Under the pieces are notes generated by a model that had not been told where the DNA came from, ran no database searches, and saw only the letters and a list, made by a program, of their open reading frames with translations. A stretch of 64,000 nucleotides of DNA from NCBI GenBank assembly GCA_964618895.1, contig CAZUDO010000040.1:1-64000 (forward strand), in the 5' to 3' direction. Origin of the DNA: CAZUDO01 sp964618895. GTDB lineage: Bacteria > Desulfobacterota > Binatia > DP-6. The translations under genes and the position numbers were made by a program. Positions 7,939 to 15,180 of this stretch are shown in pieces; the first letter of the stretch is position 1, and each line of letters opens with the position of its first letter.

Positions 7939-8465
7939 GGCGAGACCTCGATCTCCTGCACGTCGAACTCTACGCTGCGACGCTTCAGCGGCCGGCGATC
8001 GACCGGAAAGCGCTGCTGATTGCGACGCGCCCAGGCGCAGGCCTCCAGGTTGAGCGCGTTGCTCTCGACCATCGTCAGCCGGTTGAACGTGATGACCTCG
8101 TGGCAGCGGTAGAGGATGTCCACCAGCGGGGTGCCCGGCGCGAGCGGCCCGATGCAGATGAACGGCGCGCGGGCGCTGATGTTGGGATGGAAGGCCTGCC
8201 GCGGCTCGAGCCAGGTGAGCACCTGGAACGTGTCCGCCACGCGCAGATACTCGTCGGGGAACCAGATGCCCACCGCGAAGCGGTTGGCCTCGGCGATCTC
8301 GCCCGTGGCCGTCTTGACCAGACCCGTGCATCGGTACTCCGCCAAGTAGCGCTGCGACAGCAGCGCCTCGAGCGGGAGGAGCGACAGCAGGTCGCTGGCG
8401 GCGGCCAGCGCCAGCCCCTCCTCGCACTGCCGCGTCAACCACCCGGCGAACACCCGGTCGGTCAT
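7935..8465 (-). CDS. UBC-like E2 conjugating enzyme
   Basis: A 176-residue protein with the E2 signature HPNI (93-96) followed by FICIGPLAPGTPLVDILYR. This matches the HPNI-x-ICL-(10)-L-x-x-IL pattern of ubiquitin-conjugating enzymes and makes Cys104 the candidate thioester cysteine. Cys121 is a second, less likely candidate. An E2 receives the activated modifier from E1 and passes it to a target. The gene overlaps the E1 stop by 4 bp (ATGA) upstream and the CesT-like start by 4 bp downstream. The overall fold is inferred from this motif and the size. Confidence 0.8.
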   Translation of the reverse strand: MTDRVFAGWLTRQCEEGLALAAASDLLSLLPLEALLSQRYLAEYRCTGLVKTATGEIAEANRFAVGIWFPDEYLRVADTFQVLTWLEPRQAFHPNISARAPFICIGPLAPGTPLVDILYRCHEVITFNRLTMVESNALNLEACAWARRNQQRFPVDRRPLKRRSVEFDVQEIEVSP

Positions 8466-9568
8466 TGCTCAGCTCCCAGCTGAAAATGGGCGGCCCGCGT
8501 CCCGCCGGCCACCGTGAACAGGTCGCCACGGCGCAGCCCCAGGCGGCGGAGCGTGGCACGGTGCACGGCCGGCGCGAGCTCGCCGTCGGACAGCCACTCG
8601 AGCACGTCGAATCCGCCCGGACGGGTCCGGCGCCCACAGTCGGCGCAGTCGCGCTCGCGCGGGCGCAGGCGTCCGAGCAGGCGGAGGCCGACGCTCCGCA
8701 CCTGGCCGCAATTGACGCACCAGAGCTGCGTGGCGAACACCTGATTGGTCACCTGCAGGCGCAGCGGCTCGTCCGTCGCCAGCGACTTCCGGCCGAGCTC
8801 GAACGCCTGCGCGAGCGTCACCTGCGCGGGGCCCGGCTGCAGCCGCTCGACGTCCCAGGTGGCGTGGTCGAAACGGCACGCCGGATTGGCAGCGAAACGG
8901 GTGACGTAGTGCTGATGCCCCACGGCACTGATGGTCACCTGCTTCCCGACCGCGAGGTCCTCGCGCTCGCCGGCGAGCAGCTTCTGACACTCGAGCGCCT
9001 GCAACGACGCCGCCAGGGCGCCGAGGGCGGACGGGGCATTGGTGGCGGCCGGGGCGCTCCCGGCTCCGCAGGGATAGGCCTGCTCGAGGGCCTGGTAGTC
9101 GCGTGCGTCCCAGGCGCACTCGAGGCACGGCTGCCCCGCGCCGGGCACGTACACGTTCATGCGCGCGAGCAGGCCCTCGCGACGGACTCCCGCGTCGATC
9201 CAGGGCATGCCGAGGCGCCACGCCATGGTGTTGATCGAGCGCCGCGCCGCGCGCGAGTCAACGCAGGCCAGCAGCACCGCACCGCGCAGCCGACCGAGCG
9301 GGACCGCCTCGACCGCGTCGTCGATCGCCGACACGCCGACGGCGGGATTGATGCGGCGGAGCCGCGCCGCCTGCACGCTCGCCTTGGGGTGGCCGACATC
9401 GCGCCGCGTGATGTCCTGCGAGACGAGATTCTTCGCTTCGTACACGTCCCGGTCTACGAGCGTGATCCAGCGCACGCCCAGCATGCGCACCAGGTGGGCC
9501 ACCAGGTGGGAGCCGATGTTGCCGCCGGCGCCCACTACGATGACGTGTCCTTCGACGGGGATGCTCAT
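8462..9568 (-). CDS. ThiF/E1-like modifier-activating enzyme
   Basis: A 368-residue E1-like enzyme. The adenylation domain begins VIVVGAGGNIGSHLV (Rossmann loop, 13-19), then TLVDRDVYEAKNL and the catalytic ACVDSRAARR. A CLEC pair (148/151) is followed by AYPCGAG, where Cys167 is the candidate thioester cysteine, and TNAPSALGALAA. The last 120 residues add a treble-clef-like CVNC/CADC zinc site (284-311) not found in simple ThiF/MoeB proteins. It would adenylate the C-terminal Gly of the Ubl. The start at 9568 overlaps the RING-like gene by 4 bp; the reading frame is open further upstream, but that part is not needed. Confidence 0.85.
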   Translation of the reverse strand: MSIPVEGHVIVVGAGGNIGSHLVAHLVRMLGVRWITLVDRDVYEAKNLVSQDITRRDVGHPKASVQAARLRRINPAVGVSAIDDAVEAVPLGRLRGAVLLACVDSRAARRSINTMAWRLGMPWIDAGVRREGLLARMNVYVPGAGQPCLECAWDARDYQALEQAYPCGAGSAPAATNAPSALGALAASLQALECQKLLAGEREDLAVGKQVTISAVGHQHYVTRFAANPACRFDHATWDVERLQPGPAQVTLAQAFELGRKSLATDEPLRLQVTNQVFATQLWCVNCGQVRSVGLRLLGRLRPRERDCADCGRRTRPGGFDVLEWLSDGELAPAVHRATLRRLGLRRGDLFTVAGGTRAAHFQLGAEQ

Positions 9569-10212
9569 AGGTCGTCCGGGGTCCAGCGATAGCCGGCATC
9601 CAGGGCGGAGGGCTGATCGCACAGGGTGCAGCGCTCGGCGTACGTCCAGCACGGGTAGTCGTCGGACTGGTGGTGCCACACGCCGCACTGCGGGCAGGCC
9701 ACCGCGGGCGAGCCGGGCGCGATCTCGAGCTTGCAGCGCGGGCAGAACACCGCCCGTTCCGTGACCGGAAGGGGCACAATGACGGCGAGCGTCTCGGTGG
9801 AGAAGAACATCCGGCGCCCGGCAGCCACCAGCTCGTCCTGATCGCGCAGCACGCGCAGGCCCACGTCGAGCGGGCTGCCGTTCACGCGCACGGCGTCGGT
9901 GCCGAGGAGGAGCCAGACCGTGCCGTCGGCCGTCGTCCGGCGCAGGAGCTGCGTGGCCGCGGCGACATCGCCCCCGGTCGCGGGCGCCACCACCGGCGCC
10001 GACCCGCCGGCACCCAGGACCAGCACCGTCCTGTCGAGCGGAAGGTGCGTCCACTCGCCCCCGGTGTCGGCCGGTTCGTGCAGCCACACGTGCGCCATGT
10101 CGGCCGGGTTAGACCACACGTTCACGGCATCCCCCGCGGGCATTCCCGGGATCCCCGCCGCACCACGCCCGCCAGCGGCACCCGACAGCCCCTGATCCCC
10201 TCCGATCACCAT
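9565..10212 (-). CDS. FHA-like plus RING-like zinc finger protein (candidate E3)
   Basis: A 215-residue protein. The middle (about 60-145, with LLLGTDAVRVNGSPLDVGLRV) resembles an FHA-type beta sandwich. The C-terminus has the cysteine ladder FCPRC (157/160), ACPQCGVWHH (173/176/His180-181), YPCW (188) and ERCTLC (195/198), which suits a two-zinc RING-type treble clef. In eukaryotes RING proteins are ubiquitin E3 ligases, and here the gene overlaps the E1 start by 4 bp. The E3 role is inference. The start is uncertain: the first 38 residues are low-complexity, and ATG at 10098 (MAHVWLHEP) is a plausible true start. Confidence 0.68.
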   Translation of the reverse strand: MVIGGDQGLSGAAGGRGAAGIPGMPAGDAVNVWSNPADMAHVWLHEPADTGGEWTHLPLDRTVLVLGAGGSAPVVAPATGGDVAAATQLLRRTTADGTVWLLLGTDAVRVNGSPLDVGLRVLRDQDELVAAGRRMFFSTETLAVIVPLPVTERAVFCPRCKLEIAPGSPAVACPQCGVWHHQSDDYPCWTYAERCTLCDQPSALDAGYRWTPDDL

Positions 10213-10229
10213 CGATCACCATCGATCAC
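10203..10229. repeat. 10-bp tandem repeat at a gene junction
   Basis: The unit CGATCACCAT occurs 2.7 times in a row between the stop of the winged-helix gene and the start region of the RING-like gene. Changes in copy number would move the distance between the two reading frames. Confidence 0.6.
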
Positions 10230-10819
10230 ACCCGCACCGCGACGCGGTACCCGAAGTCGCCGTGCCGGATGAGGTACCGGTTCTCCCCCGCCGCCTGCAT
10301 CGCGGCGCGCAGCTTGCAGATGAGCCGCACGACGTAGCCGGGCGACACCGGCTCGCCCCGCTTCTCCATCAACACCGCGATCTCCGCCGCCGTGCGCCAC
10401 GGAGGAAACCCATCCGGGCCGGCCGTGGTGGTGGTCACCAGCACGCTCAGCAGCACGGCCACCTGGTGCTGGAGACGGAATTCGCTGCGACCGTTGATTT
10501 GCGCCATGCCGGAGCCGTCGTCGTTGAACGCCAGCGACACGCTCGATACGCCCGCCACGCTTTCGGCCTTGAGCACGGACTTTTCCTCCCGACTGCGGAA
10601 CCACGGCCGGCGACGCCGTGGCTTGTCGACGAGCTCGATCGGCAGTTCGTCCAGGATCCGCTCGTACAGCTCCGCCGCCTCGTCGGCCTTCTCCCGCCCC
10701 CGCTCGATCAAGGCGGCCAGCCGCTCGTAGAAGGTGGCGGCCTGCTCGCACCCGCGTTTGGCGGCGCGCAGGAGGTGCACCTGGTCTTCCGTCAGGAAGA
10801 CGCCCTTAGCGGGTGCCAT
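10226..10819 (-). CDS. Winged-helix-like protein of the Ubl/Pup operon
   Basis: A 197-residue protein. The N-terminal 60 residues are helical (LTEDQVHLLRAAKRGCEQAA, KADEAAELYERILDEL). The C-terminal 90 residues look like a winged helix of the response-regulator effector type: WRTAAEIAVLMEKRGEPVS, VVRLICKLRAAMQAAG and a final IRHGDFGYRVAV wing. It could be a DNA-binding regulator of the operon, or the wing could mediate protein contacts. ATG at 10819 lies 13 bp inside the upstream gene. I do not recognise a named family. Confidence 0.6.
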   Translation of the reverse strand: MAPAKGVFLTEDQVHLLRAAKRGCEQAATFYERLAALIERGREKADEAAELYERILDELPIELVDKPRRRRPWFRSREEKSVLKAESVAGVSSVSLAFNDDGSGMAQINGRSEFRLQHQVAVLLSVLVTTTTAGPDGFPPWRTAAEIAVLMEKRGEPVSPGYVVRLICKLRAAMQAAGENRYLIRHGDFGYRVAVRV

Positions 10820-11102
10820 GCGACCCCTCACCGCCCGCCCCGGAGCCGCAGGGGCCGTCGTTCGCTCGCGGCAGAGTGACGCGCCGGCCGTGCCGCGGAA
10901 CGACGACGAGCGCCTGGTGGCCACGTAGGAGGTCGCGGTCGAACACCAGCGGCTGGCAATCGACCGCGGGTGGCAGGACGCCGTGCCTGAACGCCGTAGC
11001 GACGAAGCCGCGCTCGTCCGGGCGCAAGGGCAGCGCGGCGACGGCGGACGGGATCGCCGGTGGTGCGCCGGCGAGGTCGACGAGCGACGCGAGGCGGGTC
11101 AT
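10806..11102 (-). CDS. Hypothetical protein of the Ubl/Pup operon
   Basis: A 98-residue protein of unknown function with PLRPDERGFVATAFRHGVLP and FDRDLLRGHQALVVVPRHGR. There are no membrane segments or obvious motifs. Its end overlaps the next start by 14 bp and it shares strand and spacing with the operon, which is the main support. The start at 11102 has only a weak ribosome site. Confidence 0.45.
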   Translation of the reverse strand: MTRLASLVDLAGAPPAIPSAVAALPLRPDERGFVATAFRHGVLPPAVDCQPLVFDRDLLRGHQALVVVPRHGRRVTLPRANDGPCGSGAGGEGSHGTR

Positions 11103-11171
11103 GGGACGGAGCTTCCCACGATCCGTCTCGCGCGCAGCATCGCGGCGAAACGCGTTCTACGGCCAAACGGA

Positions 11172-11351
11172 TCACGCGGCCCGCTTCCGGCGCCGGACGG
11201 GCTCGCACGGCGCCGCTCCCAGGATGTTCACCTCCCACGCAGACATGAGATACAGCGCGGCCTCGCCGTCGCGCATCTGGTGGGGACCGATGGTGCGCGT
11301 CCTGCGACGAGGCACGGCGTAGGCGAACCAGAAACAGCGACGTTCGAACAT
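11172..11351 (-). CDS. Small protein, first gene of the Ubl/Pup operon
   Basis: A 59-residue frame beginning MFERRCFWFAYAVPRRR and ending PVRRRKRAA. It is preceded by a good GGGAGGA ribosome site 4 nt before the ATG and, about 80 bp further up, by a sigma-70-like promoter. It is basic at both ends, with a middle stretch AALYLMSAWEVNILGA. Function is unknown. It is the most promoter-proximal frame of the run; it could be a small operon member or a leader peptide. Confidence 0.5.
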   Translation of the reverse strand: MFERRCFWFAYAVPRRRTRTIGPHQMRDGEAALYLMSAWEVNILGAAPCEPVRRRKRAA

Positions 11352-11430
11352 GGATCCTCCCTGTGGTGAGTGTGCGACCGCTGTGGATGCGGCAGGGATG
11401 CGCGGGCGGAATTCCTGAGCTGGCGGCGCG

Positions 11431-11459
11431 ATCGTACCTCACGCGTCCGGCCGTGGAAA
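11431..11459 (-). promoter_or_regulatory. Candidate sigma-70 promoter of the Ubl/Pup operon
   Basis: Reading the minus strand, TTTCCA (11454-11459) and TACGAT (11431-11436) are separated by exactly 17 bp, each matching the -35 and -10 consensus at 4 of 6 positions. They lie 80 bp upstream of the first small gene. The rest of 11352-11590 holds no gene I can support. Confidence 0.4.
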
Positions 11460-11590
11460 CTGTTCCGCGCAACGTGCGCGCGTTCTCCCCCCCGATTCTT
11501 CGCGCGTAGCGTGGGGTGAACTCCCGGGGCACGGAGGATCTCCCCCCGCACAACCCCCGGGGTCCCGACGACAAACCCGAGGGCTGCGCC

Positions 11591-13222
11591 TCAGGCGGGG
11601 GGCAGGACGAGATTCGCTTCGCGGTAGAAGACGAGGACCAGCGCCAGCAGCAGCATCGCGACCGCCGACGCCGTCCCGGCCATCCGTCCCACCGGCGCGC
11701 CGAGCCGCAGCTCGAGGAGCCGCGCCCCGCCCATGAGCACGGCGAGCGCCCCCATGGTGGTGTGGGTCACGTTCACGAGATAGGCGGGCTTCAGCTCGAA
11801 CGCGGTGTGCGAGTGGGTGAGGAGGAGGATGCCGCCGAAGGCCGCCAGCGCCGGGAAGACGTACGGCGCCACGGCACCCGGCCGCGCCGCCGCGCGCGCG
11901 CGCCACTCGACCAGCCCGATCGCCATCGCCAGCAGCGCCCCGATCCGGTGCTGTAGCCCCTCGGCGTCGCCGATGAAGAGCGGATCCGGGCCGAAGGGCC
12001 AGGCGTTGTCGTTGGCGCTGGAACGGAGGAAGACGAAGACGCCGAGGCCCACCAGGCCGACGGGCCAGTGCCGTGCCCACGTCAAGCGCCGGCCGACCCC
12101 CACGAGCGCCACCAGACTCATGGTCAGGAGGACCAGGCCAGCGACGTTGTGGCTGAAGTTCGACCAGCGGTAGGCATCCGTGGTGCGCTCGCCCCCCACC
12201 ACCCGGAACGGGTCGGACGGATCGGCGTGCATCGTGGCCACGCTCGGGGTGATCAGGGCGGGCCACTTGGGGCGGAACGTCTCCACCACCTCGGCGAAGG
12301 TGGCACGCTCGCTGGTGGTGTCGACCGAGGGCGGCTGCGACGAGAGACTCGCCGCCGTGAACAGCAGGATCACGAGCAGGATGGTCTCGACTTCGACCAG
12401 GTGGGGCACCGTCGTGTACGCCGGCCCCTGTCCGGGTGCCGCCACCCGGCGCGCAGCGCGGAAGTTGCCGAACCCGAGCGCGAGCGCCACCACCAGGAGC
12501 GCGGCCTTGGTGAGGACGAGCGAGCCGTAGCCGGTGCCGATGAGCCCCCCCCAGGAGCCCACGTACACCCACGTGAGCGGCGCCGACGCGCCCACCAGAA
12601 CCACCAGCGCCGCGATCGCGATGCGTGAGAACCGTGCCACCAGCACCGGCCACGCGGCGCGCACGCCCGCGTCTCGACGTGCCAGCACCCACAGCGCCAC
12701 CAGCTGGAAGAGGCCGCCCACCCACACCGCCGCCCCCACCTGGTGCAGCACCGTGAACGCCATGAGCGGCGCCCGGAGCGTGAGCCGGCCGGCGCCGTGC
12801 ACCAACCACGCCCCGCTGGCCGCCACCCCGACGGCGAGCGTCGCCACCACGGCCCAGCGCGTCCCCACCGCCGGCGCCCGGCGCAGCCACAGCGCCGCGC
12901 CCGCGAGCGCCGCGCCGCTCACCGCCCGCACCACGCCGGCACGGAACTGCAGGGTGGCGGTGAAGTCGCCGAATGCCTGCGGCCCCATGTACTGGGCCAG
13001 CACCCACGCCTTGATGGCCAGCTCGGCGGCCTGCAGGAGCACCAGGCCTGCGGCCCCCGCGATCACCAGGCCGACCGAGCGGCGGACGACGCGCGGGTCG
13101 ACGGGACGTCGGGGGGCGCCGAGCACGCCGAGGCCCCACACCACGCCCCCTACGGCGAGAGACAACGCGACCAGCAACGCCCCGGCGAGCAGGCTGTCCG
13201 CAAAGTCGACGAACCCCTGCAC
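11591..13222 (-). CDS. copD: CopD-family copper resistance membrane protein
   Basis: A 543-residue polytopic membrane protein with a dozen or more hydrophobic helices, including MAFTVLHQVGAAVWVGGLFQ, the characteristic CopD signature (HxxxxxxWxGG). The C-terminal half has further helices and a long loop (about 300-360) with WPALITPSVATMHADPSDPF. CopD is thought to move copper across the inner membrane with CopC. The GTG start at 13222 follows the copC stop by 3 bp, so the two are one unit. The extra C-terminal membrane region makes it longer than minimal CopD proteins. Confidence 0.85.
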   Translation of the reverse strand: MQGFVDFADSLLAGALLVALSLAVGGVVWGLGVLGAPRRPVDPRVVRRSVGLVIAGAAGLVLLQAAELAIKAWVLAQYMGPQAFGDFTATLQFRAGVVRAVSGAALAGAALWLRRAPAVGTRWAVVATLAVGVAASGAWLVHGAGRLTLRAPLMAFTVLHQVGAAVWVGGLFQLVALWVLARRDAGVRAAWPVLVARFSRIAIAALVVLVGASAPLTWVYVGSWGGLIGTGYGSLVLTKAALLVVALALGFGNFRAARRVAAPGQGPAYTTVPHLVEVETILLVILLFTAASLSSQPPSVDTTSERATFAEVVETFRPKWPALITPSVATMHADPSDPFRVVGGERTTDAYRWSNFSHNVAGLVLLTMSLVALVGVGRRLTWARHWPVGLVGLGVFVFLRSSANDNAWPFGPDPLFIGDAEGLQHRIGALLAMAIGLVEWRARAAARPGAVAPYVFPALAAFGGILLLTHSHTAFELKPAYLVNVTHTTMGALAVLMGGARLLELRLGAPVGRMAGTASAVAMLLLALVLVFYREANLVLPPA

Positions 13223-13225
13223 CGG

Positions 13226-13585
13226 CTACTCGGCGGGGGTGACCTTGAAACGTAGCAGGCTCTCGGTGACGTGGCCGTCGGCGGCCAACACCTTGTAGCG
13301 GAGCCCGTAGCTGCCGGCGTCGAGCGGCGGGAGGTCGACGGTGACCAGCCCGGCGGTCGCACCCGGCGTCACCGTGAGCACGCGCTCCTGGCCGTCGGTC
13401 GTGACCAGGGTGACCTTGGCGAAGCGGGTCTCGATGCCGGAGTTGAACCGCAGCGTGACGGCGGTGGCGGTGTCGGCGGCGACCGGGTGCTGGTCGCCGA
13501 TCGAGGCCTCGCGCAGGATGGCATGCGCGAACACCGGCCCGGCCGCGAGCGCACCCACGAAGACCACCCCCAACCCGATGCGCAT
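13226..13585 (-). CDS. copC: CopC-domain periplasmic copper-binding protein
   Basis: A 119-residue exported protein. The signal peptide ends at VFAHA, so the mature protein begins with His (HAILREAS), the conserved N-terminal copper-site residue of CopC/YobA proteins. The motif DAGSYGLRYKVLAADGHVT with its DGH histidine completes the usual site. It probably delivers copper to the CopD partner encoded 3 bp downstream. An inverted repeat lies just upstream of the start. Confidence 0.85.
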   Translation of the reverse strand: MRIGLGVVFVGALAAGPVFAHAILREASIGDQHPVAADTATAVTLRFNSGIETRFAKVTLVTTDGQERVLTVTPGATAGLVTVDLPPLDAGSYGLRYKVLAADGHVTESLLRFKVTPAE

Positions 13586-13601
13586 GGCGGGCTTGTCCTA
13601 C

Positions 13602-13621
13602 GCTCTGCCGGAAGGCAGAGC
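13602..13621. promoter_or_regulatory. Perfect inverted repeat upstream of copC
   Basis: GCTCTGCC, a GGAA loop and GGCAGAGC form a perfect 8-bp stem in the 114-bp divergent gap between copC and the gene at 13700. It ends 17 bp before the copC ATG. It could be a regulator operator or a leader hairpin; I did not match it to a known copper operator. Confidence 0.4.
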
Positions 13622-13699
13622 AAGCTGCGGGACCCATGCGCATCTTGCGCCGTGCGGCGGTGCCGCGCTACAGAGGGCCGATCCAGGGAGGGAGGGTCC

Positions 13700-14119
13700 A
13701 TGCCGAACGCGCGTCTGCTGGTTGCTGCGTCTCTGGTCCTCGGGCTGACTGTCGGGTCGGCACGTGCGGGGTCGTACGAGGAGCGATCGCTGGCGGCCCG
13801 CATCGGGTACAGTACGATCGCGGTGGCGGCCAACGTCGTCCCCATCCTCTCCGCCGTCTACGCACCCTCGTGTTTGCCGGGGTACTTCGCCTGCAAGTTC
13901 GGCTTCGCGGCCATCAGCCTCGTCGCCGCCGCGGACCAGCTCTACCTTTCGGGCATCTCCGACACCGAGCAGACGCGCGCCATCCTGCACCGCGGCTTTG
14001 GCGGCGACTGGTTGCTCACCGGGCGCCACATCGCCGGCGACGCCATGCCGGAGCCCCTGCCGGCGGCGCCGCCCCCGCGTCAGGAGGGCACGGGCGGGTG
14101 GGAACCGCCGCCGCGCTAG
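13700..14119 (+). CDS. Small exported protein, unknown function
   Basis: A 139-residue protein with a signal peptide (LLVAASLVLGLTVGSARAGS) after a strong GGGAGGGAGGG ribosome site. Two hydrophobic stretches follow (STIAVAANVVPILSAVYAPS and CKFGFAAISLVAAADQLYLS), suggesting a small membrane-associated protein, then a proline-rich tail. No family recognised. It reads away from copC and is followed by a hairpin terminator. Confidence 0.6.
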   Translation: MPNARLLVAASLVLGLTVGSARAGSYEERSLAARIGYSTIAVAANVVPILSAVYAPSCLPGYFACKFGFAAISLVAAADQLYLSGISDTEQTRAILHRGFGGDWLLTGRHIAGDAMPEPLPAAPPPRQEGTGGWEPPPR

Positions 14120-14124
14120 AGGAT

Positions 14125-14149
14125 CGACCCAAGACCTTGTCTTGGGTCG
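14125..14149. terminator. Hairpin terminator
   Basis: An 11-bp perfect stem with a CTT loop (GACCCAAGAC and GTCTTGGGTC as the core) starts 5 bp after the stop of the gene ending at 14119. No clear U-run follows, but the position suggests a transcription terminator. Confidence 0.6.
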
Positions 14150-14248
14150 GGCCCAGGACTGCGCGCCGGTGACAAAGGCGAAGGCCGTGCCGCGGCCGGC
14201 GAAGCCGGCGCGGCAAACTGAGCGAACAATTGGCCGCCGGGGGCGGGA

Positions 14249-14623
14249 TCACCGGTGCGGCGTCGCGTGCGCGCCCGGCACGATGATCGTCGACACGACC
14301 CGGCCGGCATCGCCGCGCACCTCGACACAGGCGCGGTTGTACAGGCCGGTCGACAGCCACGACCACCGCACCTCGACATCCGACAGCACCGTCGCACTCG
14401 CATCGTGAGCCAGCAGCCGCTGCAGCGCCTCGTCCAGTGCGGACGCGTCACTCCCGACCGGGATCCCCAGCACCGTGCTCCGGCACACGCGCGCCGACAC
14501 TCCGGGCGTCAACCGTTGCACACCCAGGGCGGGCTCGCGGGGCACCAGCGCATCGACGTGCCCTCGCACAGATCCGCACGCGACGCACGCCCACGCGGCC
14601 AACGCCGCTCTCGGAATCCGCAC
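14249..14623 (-). CDS. Small exported protein (possible lipoprotein)
   Basis: A 124-residue protein beginning at a GTG with an AGGAAG ribosome site. The N-terminus RIPRAALAAWACVACGSV looks like a signal sequence with an imperfect lipobox. The mature part has SDVEVRWSWLSTGLYNRAC and VVSTIIVPGAHA, a pattern of short strands. Function is unknown. It is divergent from the lipoprotein gene at 14668, with only 44 bp between starts. Confidence 0.5.
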   Translation of the reverse strand: MRIPRAALAAWACVACGSVRGHVDALVPREPALGVQRLTPGVSARVCRSTVLGIPVGSDASALDEALQRLLAHDASATVLSDVEVRWSWLSTGLYNRACVEVRGDAGRVVSTIIVPGAHATPHR

Positions 14624-14667
14624 GCCGGCTTCCTGCCACGGACGGTCGGGCGGGTGCAAACCACGTG

Positions 14668-15180
14668 ATGCGGCGCGGCACATCGGCCGCACTGGCCTGG
14701 TGCGTGGTGTTCCTCGTCGCCTGCCGCAGCCAGCCCGCCCCGGTCGCTGCCGACGTGGAGCGCTACCTGCACCAGGCCGCGCAATGGGCCTCGCTCGAGC
14801 GCGAGACCAAGCAGACCGTCGACCGCATCCTGCGCACCGAATTCGCCGACGAGGGCGAGGTCGCGCGCCAGATCGCGGACAATCGGCCGCCCGTCGAAGC
14901 CCACCTGCGCGACATCCGTGGGTACACACCGGAGAGCCCGGCGCTGCGCGCGGTGCACGGCGAGTACGTGCGCGCGTGGGAGCGGCTGCTTGAGGGCTAT
15001 CGCGCCATCGAGGACGGGTTCGCGACCGGCCAGTACGGGCGCGTGAGCACCGGCCGGGCAGCGATGGTCGCGTGGCCGCAGGCGATCGTGAACGTCGCGC
15101 GGCAGCTCCGGACCCTGGCATCCGAGACGGGGGCACATGTGCCCGCCGTCCCGGCCACCATCCCGCCCGTCAGCGCTTGA
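14668..15180 (+). CDS. Lipoprotein, unknown function
   Basis: A 170-residue protein with a clear lipoprotein signal (AWCVVFLVACRS). The mature region is mostly helical, with AQWASLERETKQTVDRIL and SPALRAVHGEYVRAWERLLEGY. No family recognised; the helical content and size suggest a four-helix-bundle-like periplasmic lipoprotein. Its end overlaps the convergent sorting-protein gene by 11 bp. Confidence 0.6.
   Translation: MRRGTSAALAWCVVFLVACRSQPAPVAADVERYLHQAAQWASLERETKQTVDRILRTEFADEGEVARQIADNRPPVEAHLRDIRGYTPESPALRAVHGEYVRAWERLLEGYRAIEDGFATGQYGRVSTGRAAMVAWPQAIVNVARQLRTLASETGAHVPAVPATIPPVSA

Noticed and set aside
11523..11561. Possible terminator stem (CCCGGGG and CCCCGGG) after copD
   Set aside because: The loop is about 25 nt and there is no U-run; a pairing of this kind is common by chance at this GC content.
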